Below, in pieces: positions 1 through 11,647 of a stretch of 64,000 bases of DNA (within the stretch, counting starts at the first letter, position 1; each line of letters begins with the position of its first letter). The notes beneath the pieces were generated by a model. That model had not been told where the DNA came from. It saw nothing but the letters and a program-made list of their open reading frames with translations, and made no database searches. The stretch spans positions 10,632,576 to 10,696,575 of the forward strand of contig OX419342.1 in the NCBI GenBank assembly GCA_948470475.1, in the 5' to 3' direction. A program made the position numbers and the translations under genes. The DNA comes from Galaxea fascicularis (Eukaryota > Cnidaria > Anthozoa > Scleractinia > Euphylliidae).

Positions 1-317
1 TTACCAAAATGGCTGCTCAGAAATCTGTTATCACAAGACAACACCATACTCTCAAGAAATGGTCCAAAATGCCAACTCTGTAAATCCACATCTTCCCTCC
101 TGGGTTTTCTTGGAGCCTTTGTCTGGGTGATCGTAAGCTGCTGTGCCTCTTCAAGGTGCTATAATTATCATGAATTTTCTTTTCCATATCTCTTACATGT
201 TTTTTAGTAATAGGAAAAGACGAAACCCAATTATATCAGCTTTGTAGTCATGTATTTTGAAACAAGTACATGTAAATTTACTGTTGCTTTTGTGAATTTT
301 AATTAATTATGTTTCAG

Positions 318-3300
318 GTTTAACCTTGCAACAGAGAGCTTCAGTCAGACACTGGCTCACCCTCCAGACAGCTACAAAAAACATAGCATAACTTATCACT
401 TTAAGAACCACGGACGTATTATTGAGGTACAGTGTATGCAGTGTATTATGCTGCCATGAACAGTGTTGTAATACAGGTGAAGCACACCATCCACTGTAAA
501 GTAATGGCCATTTGCCCCTCCCCCTCCCCATCACTGCTCTGTCTCTTTTAATCTCTCCTTTAACACTGTAGGTTCCCATAACGGTCACAAATTATGTCTA
601 AATCAAGATGAATGCAGGCTATTCGGGGCACCCAATGAACCAAATCAATCAAAACCTGAAAAAGGCATTTTTAAGTACCGTATGGTGTTTGAAGCCTGAT
701 AAATAAAAGTGATGTTTTATTAGTTAGAAGAATTTGATCTGTTCGGATCCCTTAGCTGAAATTTTAATTGCTTGAAAATTTTCAGGGAACCAAATCTTTC
801 TTTGAGAAATTGCTAGCTAAATTGAACTTTCCACGAACTTTCTAGCGAACTATTTGCTTTCCGAAAATGCTAGGTGACGTTTTTGACTGCCAAAAACAAC
901 AAATATTGTTATTATTATTTCCCAATTGTGAATCTTTAATATGTTTTAGTTGAGAAAATTCCGAGTGCACTCTTTGATCGACGCCGGAAACCTAAGGTGA
1001 ACTACCCTACACCGAACAAATATAAACCGAAACTTGTCGTTGGGTGCCCCTGGCTATTGCAAAAGCAACTCTTCTATCATAGGGAAATAAACTTCTGCCG
1101 CCAGTTGTCTGTGATCATCTCAGATCCACGTGCGAAGTGCACAAACCTCACACTCTCACTCTACGTTTTCAACCTCTCTCCAGACCTTTCGTTTCACGAG
1201 TGCTCGCATTCTTGCCAGCGCAAAACTCCGGGTGTTTTGCAGTTTACAAATCCCGCAACCATTGTTAAGATAAACGACCCATGCTTATGGAGAGTGAATA
1301 GCTAATTGACGACTATTTGGGGATACAGTCCTTAAGCCCCGGCTAAACGATGAAACATTTTCATCCAACATCTTGTTGAACGAGCATGTTTGACCGTTTA
1401 GCCGTCTCTCTCTCTCAACACTGCATTTGAATGGCTTTCCATGTTTGATCGAGATCAAACATTTTCATCCAACATTTTGCTTCACGAGCAAATGCTTGAC
1501 CGTTTAGCCACCTCAAACAAAGCAAGCTCGAGCGGGAAAAAGCAACCAATCAGAGAGCGAATCACTGATTTCAAAGAAACAATCAGAGTTAAATGAATGA
1601 AAGCAAATTGTGCTTTTTACTGAAATAGTTATTTTTAATTTATTTGCTTTTTTATGCATTTTTTTTTTACTTTCTTTTATTTCATTTTTATCTTCGATTT
1701 TTTCAGGTACGCACGTGCGTACCGTGCGTACAGGTACCTACGCCCCCGTTTATTTTATGGTTTCTTAAGTTGTCCTGTGCACTCAAGAGCCAAATTTTGA
1801 TGCGTTTGCATGTGAAAATTGCAGAGGATTGAGTCGAGTTGTAATTGTTCCTATAAACCATATTATAGACAATCGCTGGACTGGGTTGCTGGAGAAAAAC
1901 TGATAATAATAGGAAAAAAAGCATTATTGCCTTTACTTCAATGACCCTTGATGTCTCCTAGTTGCTTAAAACGCCACTTTATCGATTTTATTTTCACCCG
2001 AGGTACAACGTACTGTTTACTGCATCCCTTGTTGCACCGCTGCAAATCCCCCAAAATTTAGGTCTTGAGTGCCCAGACCCGCGGGATTGATCGGGAAAAA
2101 ACGACACGATTAAGATGCGTTCTCTTCGTCGAACGTAATAAATTCTATTTATTTTGAGATACTCAAACACTAATATATCTACAGCTTCAATTCCGTGCAT
2201 ATAAGTGTAGCTCTTGGTCTCATACTGCGATTGGCTTACCTGTCAACATATAAACAAAGGTCTATCCACAAAGTTTTCTTTAATCTGGTCTGTATACACA
2301 GATTGGCGAGGTTCCAGTTGAGAAGTCGGATATTTTCGTTCAGTATTTGCAGGATAATGTACCAGTTGGAGTGTCAGTACAAATGGAACTGGTAAGCTTT
2401 CGTCTTTTTCTACCGCATTTTACCGTCATTCACAGCAGTCAAAGAGCTATACGCTGGAAATCGAAGCACTAATTGGGTATCCGACTTTAAGACGGAAAAC
2501 ATCAGCTTCTGTTTAGATTACAGTTAACAGCCTGGGCCTGGTTGTTCGAAAGCCGATTAATGCTAATCCAGGATTAAAAATTAATCAAGGAGCTTATTTC
2601 TCTGTCCCCAAATGTTGTTCAATACCGATATTCAGCAAAATTTTAGATTAGGGGAAGTCAATCCTGAAAAACAAAATGCAAAGAAAACAACTTTCATCCA
2701 ATAGTTAAAAACTGCAACCAAAGTTTACGCTAATCCTGGATTATGTTAATCGGCTTTCGAACAACCGGGCCCTGGGGGCCGTTTCTCGAAAGTCCCGGTA
2801 ACTTAACGGGCCCACAAACCATATTTTTAACTCAAAATCTTAACAAAAGTAGGGTGTCTTTTGACCTCTAATGAAGTCCATTTTGCTTCTTTAGCTTATA
2901 ACTTTACTATGTGATTTTCAAAACTTTTGGAACTCCCATCTAGAATTGGAAAACAAAACGGCTTAACGGGCCCGGTAATTACCGGGAGCTTCGAGAAACG
3001 GCCCCCTGGTCACCAGTCAGCATTCTTTTGCACCAAACCCATCTTAATTTAACCATTTCCAGTGCCGATCTAGAGTCATGAATGTTTGGTATTTAAGAGA
3101 AGAATAATATAGATAGAAAGACAGCAAAGACTGAAAGACAAATTAATTTTCAAAACGTGACATTAAAAAAAAAAACTCTTACCTTTTCCGGCTTTATCAA
3201 TTCTGAGTGCCTGTCTTCGTCGTTTCAATCACAAGGGGTCTGAACTCGAGTTTTAAGCCGGGAAATATTTGACCAAAATAGCAATTTCCTGATTCCACTA

Positions 3301-3597
3301 ACGGATTAGGAAACATGAACTAGAAGTTTAAGTTAACAGGGTTTTAGATAAATAAGATCGCTGAGCTTTTCTTTGGCAAAGACGTGGTAAAGGTACCGTT
3401 AGAGAGGATTTGTTTCTGATCAAATGGTGCAGGACCAGTTTTTGGTACAACCAGCTGCTACATTGACACCTTTTTCTTGATTTTATCCTCAGAAAAAATG
3501 GCAAGATTTTGTTTCACCTCCTGACCCAAGGTATCTGGCGCAGAAACAGTTGGAGTACGAGAGGATGCGAGAGAGGAAGAAAAAGAGAGAAGAATAG
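318..3597 (+). CDS. MRPS10: Mitochondrial ribosomal protein uS10m (MRPS10)-like, 3' part; paralogue 1
   Basis: Three coding exons are visible: 318-426 (109 nt), 2302-2391 (90 nt) and 3493-3597 (34 codons plus TAG). Each has an AG acceptor, the first two have GT donors, and the phases match paralogue 2 at 13269-23622 exactly, so the missing N-terminal exons must lie before base 1. The first exon carries DSYKKHSITYHF, matching the S10 signature (YKKHR..YE in mammalian MRPS10); the second ends GVSVQMEL, matching the last strand of the S10 fold. The last exon adds a basic, charged tail (KKWQDFV to KKKREE) not needed for the S10 fold. The role inferred from the family is a component of the mitoribosomal small-subunit head. 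It is 20/36 and 14/30 identical to paralogue 2 in the two shared exons, so the duplication is old. mL48, the other mitochondrial S10-fold protein, is the main alternative. An AATAAA at 3881-3886 is a plausible poly(A) signal. Confidence 0.75.
1338..1511. mobile_element. Short inverted-repeat element (MITE-like)
   Basis: The stretch begins GGCTAAACGATGAAACA and ends with the inverse of GGCTAAACGGTCAAGCA. A second internal pair (CATTTTCATCCAACAT, twice) points to an internally duplicated non-autonomous element. It lies in the first visible intron of paralogue 1. Boundaries are approximate and no coding is present. Confidence 0.45.
2534..2772. mobile_element. MITE with ~40-bp terminal inverted repeats
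   Basis: The left end reads GGGCCTGGTTGTTCGAAAGC and the right end is its near-perfect complement ending CTTTCGAACAACCGGGCCC. The inverted match continues through a CTAATCCAGGATTA / TAATCCTGGATTA block. The interior (about 150 bp) is AT-rich and non-coding. It lies in the last intron of paralogue 1, directly against the next MITE. Confidence 0.7.
2774..3006. mobile_element. MITE with GGGGGCCGTTTCTCGAA termini
   Basis: The left terminus GGGGGCCGTTTCTCGAAAGT pairs with the right terminus ending TTCGAGAAACGGCCCCC; an inner pair CGGTAACTTAACGGGCCC / GGCTTAACGGGCCCGGTAA extends the hairpin. It abuts the previous MITE with only a base between them. A relative of the same family is at 6989-7216. 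Confidence 0.7.
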
Positions 3598-4232
3598 GGA
3601 ACGCTTCCGTATGGGTTATTCCGAGATCTGGTTTCTAATTGCGCGCCATTCAAGAGCAAGTCGACGCGACCATCTCTCGGAATACCCAAATGGAGAGCCT
3701 GTTTGCAGGCTAGCAAGACGTAGGAAGGAAGGATTAATAAGTTGTAAAGGAGTGGCGACTCATTGAAGACGCTTAATGTTCATTCTAGCGTTACAATCGA
3801 CTGAATGAATCGCGGGAAAAACCCTCCAAAGACTGCCTGACAATGCTCGATATACTTCAGTAAAAACAAGCATAGCGATCAATAAAAGCTTTTCAATTAT
3901 TTTTAACGGAAAGGTGTGGTTTATTCACCAACATCAGACGCATACACGATAAGGCTTGAGTTTCTGAAAAGAGTGGCTTAGCCGCTACGCGCAGAAAGAC
4001 ATAGAAAAGCTCACTGTGTATGCCTCGTTCTTTCAACGTCCCAACAAGACTGGCTACGTAGTGAGTGATTAATCATATGCATACACTGAATACAAAAAAG
4101 AAAAACAAGAGTTATTGTCTCGCTCGGCCTTTGAACCTTTCCGCAGGGAAAAAAGAACAGATGGAACAAGAGCAACAAACATCTTTGACGTTCAGGAATG
4201 TAATGAGTGCTTTCAAGGGATCGTAGATACAA

Positions 4233-4604
4233 ATGAACATTCAGAAACAGATAAAGGACATTGAAAGCGTGCAGAGAAGAGCGGCACGCTTTGTCAAAAA
4301 TGAAAATGGCACTACTCCTGGCACTGTCACAAAACTTTTGAACGATTTGAAATGGCCGACGGTCGAAGAAAGAAGGAAACTTGCCCGACTGACAATGATG
4401 TTTAAAGTAATTTCTGGTCAGTCAGCAGTGAAAATTCCACCCTTCATCTTACCCAAGAAGAGACAAGGTACAGGACAATTCCATCCAAAGTAATTTATTG
4501 AAGTCGGAGAAATATACTATGAGAGAGTGGAACTCATTGTCGAACCACGTTAATGAGCAACAAACAGTGGAAGGCTTTAAAAAGGCCGCCAAGAGCAACT
4601 ATGT
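4233..4604 (+). pseudogene. Non-LTR retrotransposon ORF2 fragment (C-terminal end of reverse transcriptase)
   Basis: An open stretch from 4233 encodes IKDIESVQRRAARFVKNEN and LNDLKWPTVEERRKLARLTM, typical of the tail that follows the reverse-transcriptase domain in CR1/L2/Jockey-type LINEs. After the stop at about 4491 a shifted frame continues with REWNSLSNHVNEQQTVEGFKKAAK up to 4604, so the copy is frameshifted. No palm motifs are present: only the 3' end was inserted or survived. Confidence 0.7.
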
Positions 4605-4622
4605 TTGAAGTGACACTGAACC

Positions 4623-4967
4623 CCTAAAACTAATGTGTGGGAGGTCGTGGGTTCAAACCCCGGCCGGACCAACACTCAGGGTCTATAACTAATGAGAAAG
4701 TGCTTTCCTTTCCTGGTTAGACTTGCTAGTCTTCCTGCGGTCCCGTCTCACAACTCTAAATAATTGATTGTGTGGGACGTTACGGAATCACTGGGGAAAC
4801 GAACCCTGGCTGCGAGCACCGCCTATATCACCCTGATTTGTTCTCAGCAGCTGCTCTTGGGGTAATACCCCGAAAAAGGCTTATGGTGTTTGAGGCCACA
4901 CGCATAAACAGCCATAAGTCAACGTTGACTTTGTCGAGTGCTGAAACCATGTAGATGTAGATGTAAA
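4623..4967 (+). mobile_element. tRNA-derived SINE, 5'-truncated
   Basis: GGGTTCAAACCCC at about 4646 is a Pol III B-box-like sequence, followed by a body (GGACCAACACTCAGGGTCTA, CCGTCTCACA, TGTGGGACGTTA) shared with the longer SINE at 12110-12560. It ends in a short (GTAGAT)n run. The A-box half is missing or decayed. It directly follows the LINE fragment. Confidence 0.6.
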
Positions 4968-5433
4968 CGGTTGTATATTTGTGAATGATATATATGAAAT
5001 AAATTATATATGAACTGCGGATGTGAAATCAAATGAAGACTGACCCTCGCAGTTGTGAACGCAATTTAAGCAGTTGCGTAAAAGGGCCTGAAAAAAAAAA
5101 AATCCGGACTTCAACGGGGTTTGAACCCGCGGTTCAGTGTATATTTATAACTTAGCACCTGCACTCCTGCACATCTGCAGTGATGGGCTATGCCCTTTGC
5201 AGATTATTCAAGTAGAATTAAAATCAGAATAAACCATTTATGGGCTCCTGAATAAATCAAGTAGCTTTCTAACCCCTAAAGATAGACACAAAAAAATTTT
5301 ATATCGCGGCGTGGTCTTTATTATCCACTCGAACAAACTTTGACTGAGAGCCAATGCACGATAAACAACAAATTCTTACTGTGGTTCCCCACGATATCGA
5401 TGAAAGCGCCGCCTCTTGAACTCCGCTAAATAA

Positions 5434-5737
5434 AGCCTGGTTTTCACTAGCGACGCAGCATTAGCGCAAACATAAGCACAAGCGCAAGTGAAAACAGCAG
5501 CAACATAAGCATAAGCAGAAACACGAGAGGAACGAACCCACTTATTTTTCAAGTTTGGTTTTCACTACGGACGTAAGCACAAGCGCAATCACAAGGAAAG
5601 GAACAATTTTGATCCTTATGCTTGTGCTTGCGCTTGTGTTTATGCTTGCGTCGGGGTCGTTTTCACGGTGAAATAAGAGCTGTTATGTTTACACTTTTGC
5701 TTGCGCTTATGCTTGCGTCGCTAGTGAAAACCAGGCT
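5434..5737. mobile_element. PIF/Harbinger-like MITE with TAA target duplication
   Basis: The ends AGCCTGGTTTTCACTAGCGA and its exact complement are flanked by TAA on both sides (5431-5433 and 5738-5740). A 3-bp TAA/TWA duplication is the hallmark of PIF/Harbinger elements. The inside is rich in short direct repeats (AAGCACAAGCGCAA, CTTGTGCTTGCGC) arranged head to head, so the whole unit can fold back. No transposase is present. The 73-residue open frame inside is a by-product of the repeats. Confidence 0.75.
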
Positions 5738-6988
5738 TAAGAGACAAAAGTTACTATTTTCGTTCATGCGTGGGCAGCTTGGCTTTCATTTGCCGCCATT
5801 TGTCTTTTGGAGCGATTCTAGAACGGCCCGGCCAATGTTTTAGTCCCTTAGTGGGATGCTCCTACACCGCCACATTCCTGTAGTCAATTAACGCAATTAA
5901 AGGGAGTATTTTACTAATGTCGCAGTCCTGTTGTCCAATACTGAATGGTAAGGAAATATACAACTAGTGATCCCGCAGTCCCGCAATCCCGCAGTGGAAG
6001 AAAAGCATTCTCTTCCCCAGAGCCCATGATCCTTCTGACCTGCGGCAGGGATCGAGAGCTCTGGCTTATGGGAGGGACTAACTAACTACAGACTTAGCGT
6101 TGTTACCAAGGGACTTTTACGGATTGTATTTGTAAAACACTGTTTTTTCGGTGTTTTTGCCACTATATTGGTGAAATGTGTGAAGGTGAACATGTGAAAT
6201 TTATAAATTGTTATCGCGCAGGCGCAACTTGCCCCAGGCCCCAACCGTGCTTTCCTAAAACATGAAGAAAATTATGAGTAGTTCCGATTTTTTTCCCAAT
6301 CGCAGATATTCCAGCCTTCTTTACAAGCTTACGTACGCAATGGTTGTTAACGTACATAACTGCAATGATAATGACTAAAAGTATGAATTTGCGTGCTTAC
6401 GACGTCACAAATCTCACAGTCACGCAAATTTCAAAAAATCGATACGTAGAGTTTTGCACCTTGGCGATCGTTGGCATTGGCACCATTTTTTATATCCGGA
6501 AGTGTACGCCACTCGAGTTTCAGGATTTTTTCTGTTCTGGTCACGTAACTTAACCAAATATGGTTGTGACACGAAAATCTTGAAAACCTTTTTGTGCAAG
6601 AACATAGCCAGACAGCTTGGCTGTGCGAGTTAGCGGTTCCAAAGATATGAGGGTTGGCAACTTTCCATGGCAACAAATTTAGCTAAGTTTGTAGTTACTG
6701 TTAGTTAGTCCCCCTCTATGCTCTGGCTGGTTTCAAAACAGGAAGTCCGCACGGAAGTCCGTGAATTACAGATTCCGACTCTTCTAGGAAAACTCAGAAG
6801 TTCGAAACAAAAGTGGTTGCCAACGGTTACAAAAATGCACCTTCACTGTGACTGCGCATATTTCTGAATTTTCTTTCTAGTTATTTTAGGAAGCCAAGGC
6901 CCTTTTAGTTTTAGTTTTTATTTCATGTAAATTTCAATATTCTTAAGTGTAAGGGTCAATAAAGTTGTTGTTGTTGTTGTTGAACTGA

Positions 6989-7216
6989 GGGGCCCGTTTC
7001 TCGAAACTCCCGTAAACTTTTCGGGCCCGAAAAGCCATTTCAAAAACTGCGATCCGCTCATTCTAAAAAGCTGGTCTTTTACTATGATTTCAAGATACGA
7101 AAGGGAAAATTTGATGCAAAATTTCATGCCTGGAAACATCTTCGTTTTTAAGATTCGAAGGGAATTATAGCACCCGAAATGCGCCCGAAAAGTTTCGGGA
7201 GTTTCGAGAAACGGGC
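6989..7216. mobile_element. MITE of the GGGGCCCGTTTCTCGAAA family
   Basis: The left end GGGGCCCGTTTCTCGAAACT pairs with the right end GTTTCGAGAAACGGGC, with an inner pair around TTTTCGGGCCCGAAAAG. It is a relative of 2774-3006. A (GTT)n run at 6964-6982 sits just outside the left end and follows AATAAA, as at the 3' end of a retroposon. The 147-residue frame antisense through this element is incidental. Confidence 0.6.
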
Positions 7217-7717
7217 GACGGGCCGACGGGCCCCCCAGAGCTCTCGATCCCTGACGCGACCAAAGAATAGTGGGCTCTGGGAACGAGAATGGTACCAAAT
7301 GATTACTAAATATGGCGGGTTCTACAAAATGGCTCAACCGTGCAAAATGCCGGTATTGCAAAGTAAGTAAAGGAAATCGTCGTTAAGTGATTATCTAATT
7401 TAACTCGTTCGCTCAAACGTATAGCCTAAAGGGCATAGGTTTCAGACGGTGAAGGTAATTTTGTTACTGCGCAGCCTAAAACTGATATCACTTAGTGAAT
7501 GTTGTCATGCATGGCTCTGTACCCAGCTCAGAGTTGTGCGTACCTTAAACTTAGTAAAACGACCATAATCAGAGGGCTTGGTTTCTAGTTGGATGTTGCG
7601 GCATGATTTTTGAGGCACAATTTTGGACATTTTGCTGCTTATCTTTCCGTACCATCCAACAAAATCTGCTAATAGCAGAAAAGGCAAGATTTCCGCACAG
7701 CACCATACATTATTATA

Positions 7718-8180
7718 CAGACCTTCCAACTCTCACGGTTTGGCCGTGAGACTCACGGTTTAAGGTGTCATCTCACGGTCTCACGGTTTAGCCTCTAAAT
7801 CTCAAGGTTTTTCACAATATTGAATAAATCAATAAAATGGCTGTCTCAATCAAAAACAACCTAAAATGAAATCAAATTTATGTGTTCCGTCTGTCTTTAT
7901 CACCATTTTCATGTCTTTTCATCTCAGTTCAATCAACTTAATTTATAATTTTTACGTATTTTTGTCTATAAATAATAGTAAAACGTTTGTTGCTCCAGTA
8001 CGCGTTCATTGATAATCGACTATCGAGTGTCCACGCGTGTATTCGCGCATGACAGCATGCCACGTGTTCAAGATGGTGGAAAATTTGAAAATCTCAAGGT
8101 TTGGGACCCAAATCTCAAGGTTTCTTCAAGTAAATTTTTGGGATCTCAAGGTTTGGGTGTTTCAGAGGTTGGAAGGTCTG
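7718..8180. mobile_element. MITE with CAGACCTTCCAAC termini and ATTATA duplication
   Basis: The left end CAGACCTTCCAAC and the right end GTTGGAAGGTCTG are inverted repeats, with matching ATTATA on both outer flanks (7712-7717 and 8181-8186). The interior contains repeated TCTCACGGTTT and TCTCAAGGTTT motifs. No coding potential was recognised. Confidence 0.75.
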
Positions 8181-8346
8181 ATTATAAAATAATGTATTTT
8201 GTGTCTCAAACTCTATTCGTAATAACAACCTTTCAGAGCTTAAAGAGCGATGCTTCTACTGTACTTATAGAAACTGACAAGCTTTTATTACCTGATGTTT
8301 ACATTCACTGACTGAAAATTAATCACCTCCAGTCTGTAGATGGTAT

Positions 8347-9060
8347 GACACCCATTTGGAAATCACTCGTCATTCATGAAATCTGATTGGCTCTCGACAG
8401 TGCAATTTATTCCCAAATTGCACCATTTTTTGCTCTAAATCACATCCTTATATAAAGCCCATCAAAATTCAAAACTGGTTTTCCTAAAGTGAACATTAAA
8501 TAAATATAACTATTGACAAAAACCTGTGTGATTTCAAAATGGGTGTAATAAAGTGGTAATTGAACTTCGTGTCATGCCATTTTGGTCTAAAATAATACTT
8601 GTGATTTCAAATCAAACTCGCGGTGCGCGCTCGTTCGATTTTGAAATCACACGTATGATTTCAGACCAAATTGCACTCCACTCAGTTCAATTACCATTAT
8701 TTATTACACCCATTTTGAAATCACTCGTCATTTATGAAATCTGAATGGCTCCCCAACAGTGCAATTTATTCCCGAATTGCACCATTTTTTGCTAGAAATC
8801 ACATCTTTTTTTTAAGCCCATCAAAATTTAAAACTGGTTTTCCTTAAGTGAAGATTAAAATAATATTAATATTGACAAAAAACTGTGTGATTTCAAAATG
8901 GGTATAATAAAGTGGTAATTGAACTTCATGTTGTGCAATTTTGGTCGAAAATCGTACTTGTGATTTCAAATCGAATTCGAGCTGCACGCTTGTTTGATTT
9001 TGAAATCACACATATGGTTTTAGACCAAATTGCACTCCACTTAGTTCAATTACCATTATA
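8347..9060. repeat. Two tandem copies of a ~359-bp element with internal inverted repeats
   Basis: ACACCCATTTGGAAATCACT at 8347 recurs as ACACCCATTTTGAAATCACT about 359 bp later, and the two units align along their length (TGCAATTTATTCCC, AAAACTGGTTTTCCT, TGTGTGATTTCAAAATGGGT, AGTTCAATTACCATTAT). Within each unit TAAAGTGGTAATTGAAC pairs with GTTCAATTACCATTA. It looks like a foldback/MITE array of two units. Confidence 0.7.
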
Positions 9061-11640
9061 AATAAGGGAATAATCCAATGATTTTACCTCAACCACATTC
9101 AACTCAGGGAAGTAAACAATGTATCAATCAGAATGGAAATAAACAGAACAGTATAGCCCTGAGGAAAAAAATGAAACTGCTCAGGCAGTGGGCCTGATAT
9201 TTACCGGTACTGTATATCAGATACAGAAATTTCTCTTTGCTAAATTCATTAGCAATGTTGATAAGTTGTTTTTTTTTTTTTGTTAGGACTGGCAGTGTAT
9301 TAAATATTGTCAGGTTACTAAATCGCTTTTGTGTCATTGTTGAGCAAAACCATGTTTTCAATCTTTGTTTTCCTGTGAAGTCCACTCACCAAATAAGCCA
9401 GTTAGAAAACATAAACCTGATATTTATTGCTACTTGAGTGTTACTCTTTATGCCTGCTACTTAAATATGACTGTCCAATTTGCTAATGGTAATTGTAACT
9501 CTTTTCCTTTATGAACTAAAGTCTAACAAAATTTCTTCTACAATTTTTTCCTACTTTTTTTATCTTTATCTTTATTTTCATTTTTTACTTCACAAAAGTT
9601 GGGAGACAAAAGCCCCCCCTGTGCTGTCCCTGAACAAGAGGGCCTGCTCACAGGGCTATACAATTAACATCTGATTTTAATTAACCTGTTTAATTTGCCG
9701 CTATTTTAGAAAACGTTTATTCCTATGAAAGCACATGGGCACAAGTGTCTTATTTCTTCTTGAACAAGAATTCAAAAGAGTTTTGTAAGAGTTATATTTC
9801 TTTGAATTATGTATAGCTTGTTTCATTTTATCCAAATTAGATCTTATACAAATATGATAGTCCAAACTCATATCTTTAAAAAGTACATGTATAGACTTAC
9901 AAACAGAAATTGTGTCCAGCATCACCAGGTTTTTGGTTATCTCGATCCATGCTGACTTGTTTTATGGTAACTTACTGTTGATATTAGTATTTATTGCAGG
10001 TAACTTAAAGAGATATCATACCTGAATAAAATATAAAATATAAAACGTACCGTTCTAAGTAACTAAATGTAGTTCTCCTAGCAGCTCTCCGTGCTACACC
10101 ACTGTTCAACCACTGGGTGCTTTATTTCAGAGTTCAAATGTTGAATTTAATTCAAGCTTGATCCAATTCATTTTAGTTTTTCACTTTTATTTTTTATTTG
10201 ATAATAATTATTATTTCCTGATCCAATCCGTGATCTGATTTGCAACCCAATCCCTGATTCAATCTGGTCTGGCCTGGTCCCACCAGGTATTGTCAAAGCC
10301 GCATGATTCACTAAATATATCCAGAGTACAGGGTAACTGCAGAATACCCTATGCAGTGAGTAGTAAATGCAAGGTGAGAAACTATTTTAGTTGGTGGCTA
10401 TGCAGTACACAATGAGTAAAACATACATGTAAGTGAATTAAAAGGAGAAATTATCTTGTTTGCTGGCAAGAAGGGGAACTATCTTATTTTGTGGCTACAT
10501 GGCACACAGGGAGTGGTATATGCAGGAGGAAAAACTATCTTATTTGGGGACTACACTGTATATGATTCGCAGTATGCAGTGAGTAATATCAGCAAGTTAG
10601 AAACTATTTCATCTGCTGGCTATGTGTTATGCGGTATGCAGTGAGACTCATCGGCAATTTGTTTCAGTTGAGAAGTAGTTAGACCTACCTTATTGGTACT
10701 TAATTTCACTGGTACTTATTGCCATGCTGTGTTGAGCAAGCAGAGCACTGACTGCCCACTAACTCATCGCCACAAGGACGTTTTTGTTTGAAGAGCAGGG
10801 TTTCTTTACCTTTCACTGTTTTATTAATAGGTGGTTTGCAGTCAATCTCTAGAGACACAGATAACAATAGTGATTTATAAGTACATAATTTTGCAATTTT
10901 GGCAAGACAGTATTTCGCGGCGTTTTATTTTCATGATTTTAATAGAAAAATACGAAAAAGGTCATTAAATTTTGCGATTCAAGTGTTCTCAACTTCTTTT
11001 TTTTTTTTTAAAAAGTGCGCTAAACTGGAACAAGCAAAATGCATACAATTATTTAAAACATAAATTAAATTTTAAGGTAAACTGGAACAAGCAAACACCT
11101 AACTTATTTGAAAATTTACTTTTAAGTGTACTTTACAACAGATTTCTCACTGCATACTTTGAACTGTGTAGCCAGCACAAAACGGTAATGATTCCATTTA
11201 GAAATCACAATTTGTTTATTGAATAAATTATATAGTGTGCCTCAACTTAATAATTATTTAAGTTTCTGTGTATCACAGCCAGCTACAAAGAACTTGGTTT
11301 GGGTGGCAGGGTATTCCACAGTTACATGTAAACCACATTTCCTTACAGAGACCTTTAACTGCCAAGTTACATCCCCGCAGTTTATTTATGAATCACAACA
11401 GTAGAGCTGCTTCCTGGTGAGTTGCACTTACCTCCTGCATGCATACTTTTCTGTTTAATATCTTGTCACACATAATTATGTGTATTTCCATCCACATGAC
11501 TCACACATGATGGGTGTACCAGTTTCTTAGCAAATCGGTCATCATAGAGGTTTTCTTTGGTCCCAACGTTTCAATCATTCTTTGGCAAAGACCAATATGA
11601 TTTTGCAGCCATCTTGATGGGTAGACAAACTTTTGGTAAA
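9061..11640. other. Intergenic, no gene recognised
   Basis: AT-rich sequence without an exon I can support. The only structure noticed is a degenerate minisatellite at about 10330-10650, with units of roughly 65-75 bp sharing GAAACTATCTTATTTGGTGG and ATGCAGTGAGTA-like segments. It gives a spurious 62-residue frame. Confidence 0.4.
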
Positions 11641-11647
11641 TAACATT

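Noticed and set aside
6918..7361. 147-residue minus-strand open frame
   Set aside because: It runs through a (GTT)n tail and a MITE and shows no family resemblance; the Thr run comes from the microsatellite.
10330..10650. Frame MFAGKKGNYLILWLHGTQGV
   Set aside because: It is produced by a degenerate minisatellite with a repeating ACTATCTTATTTGG motif, not by a gene.
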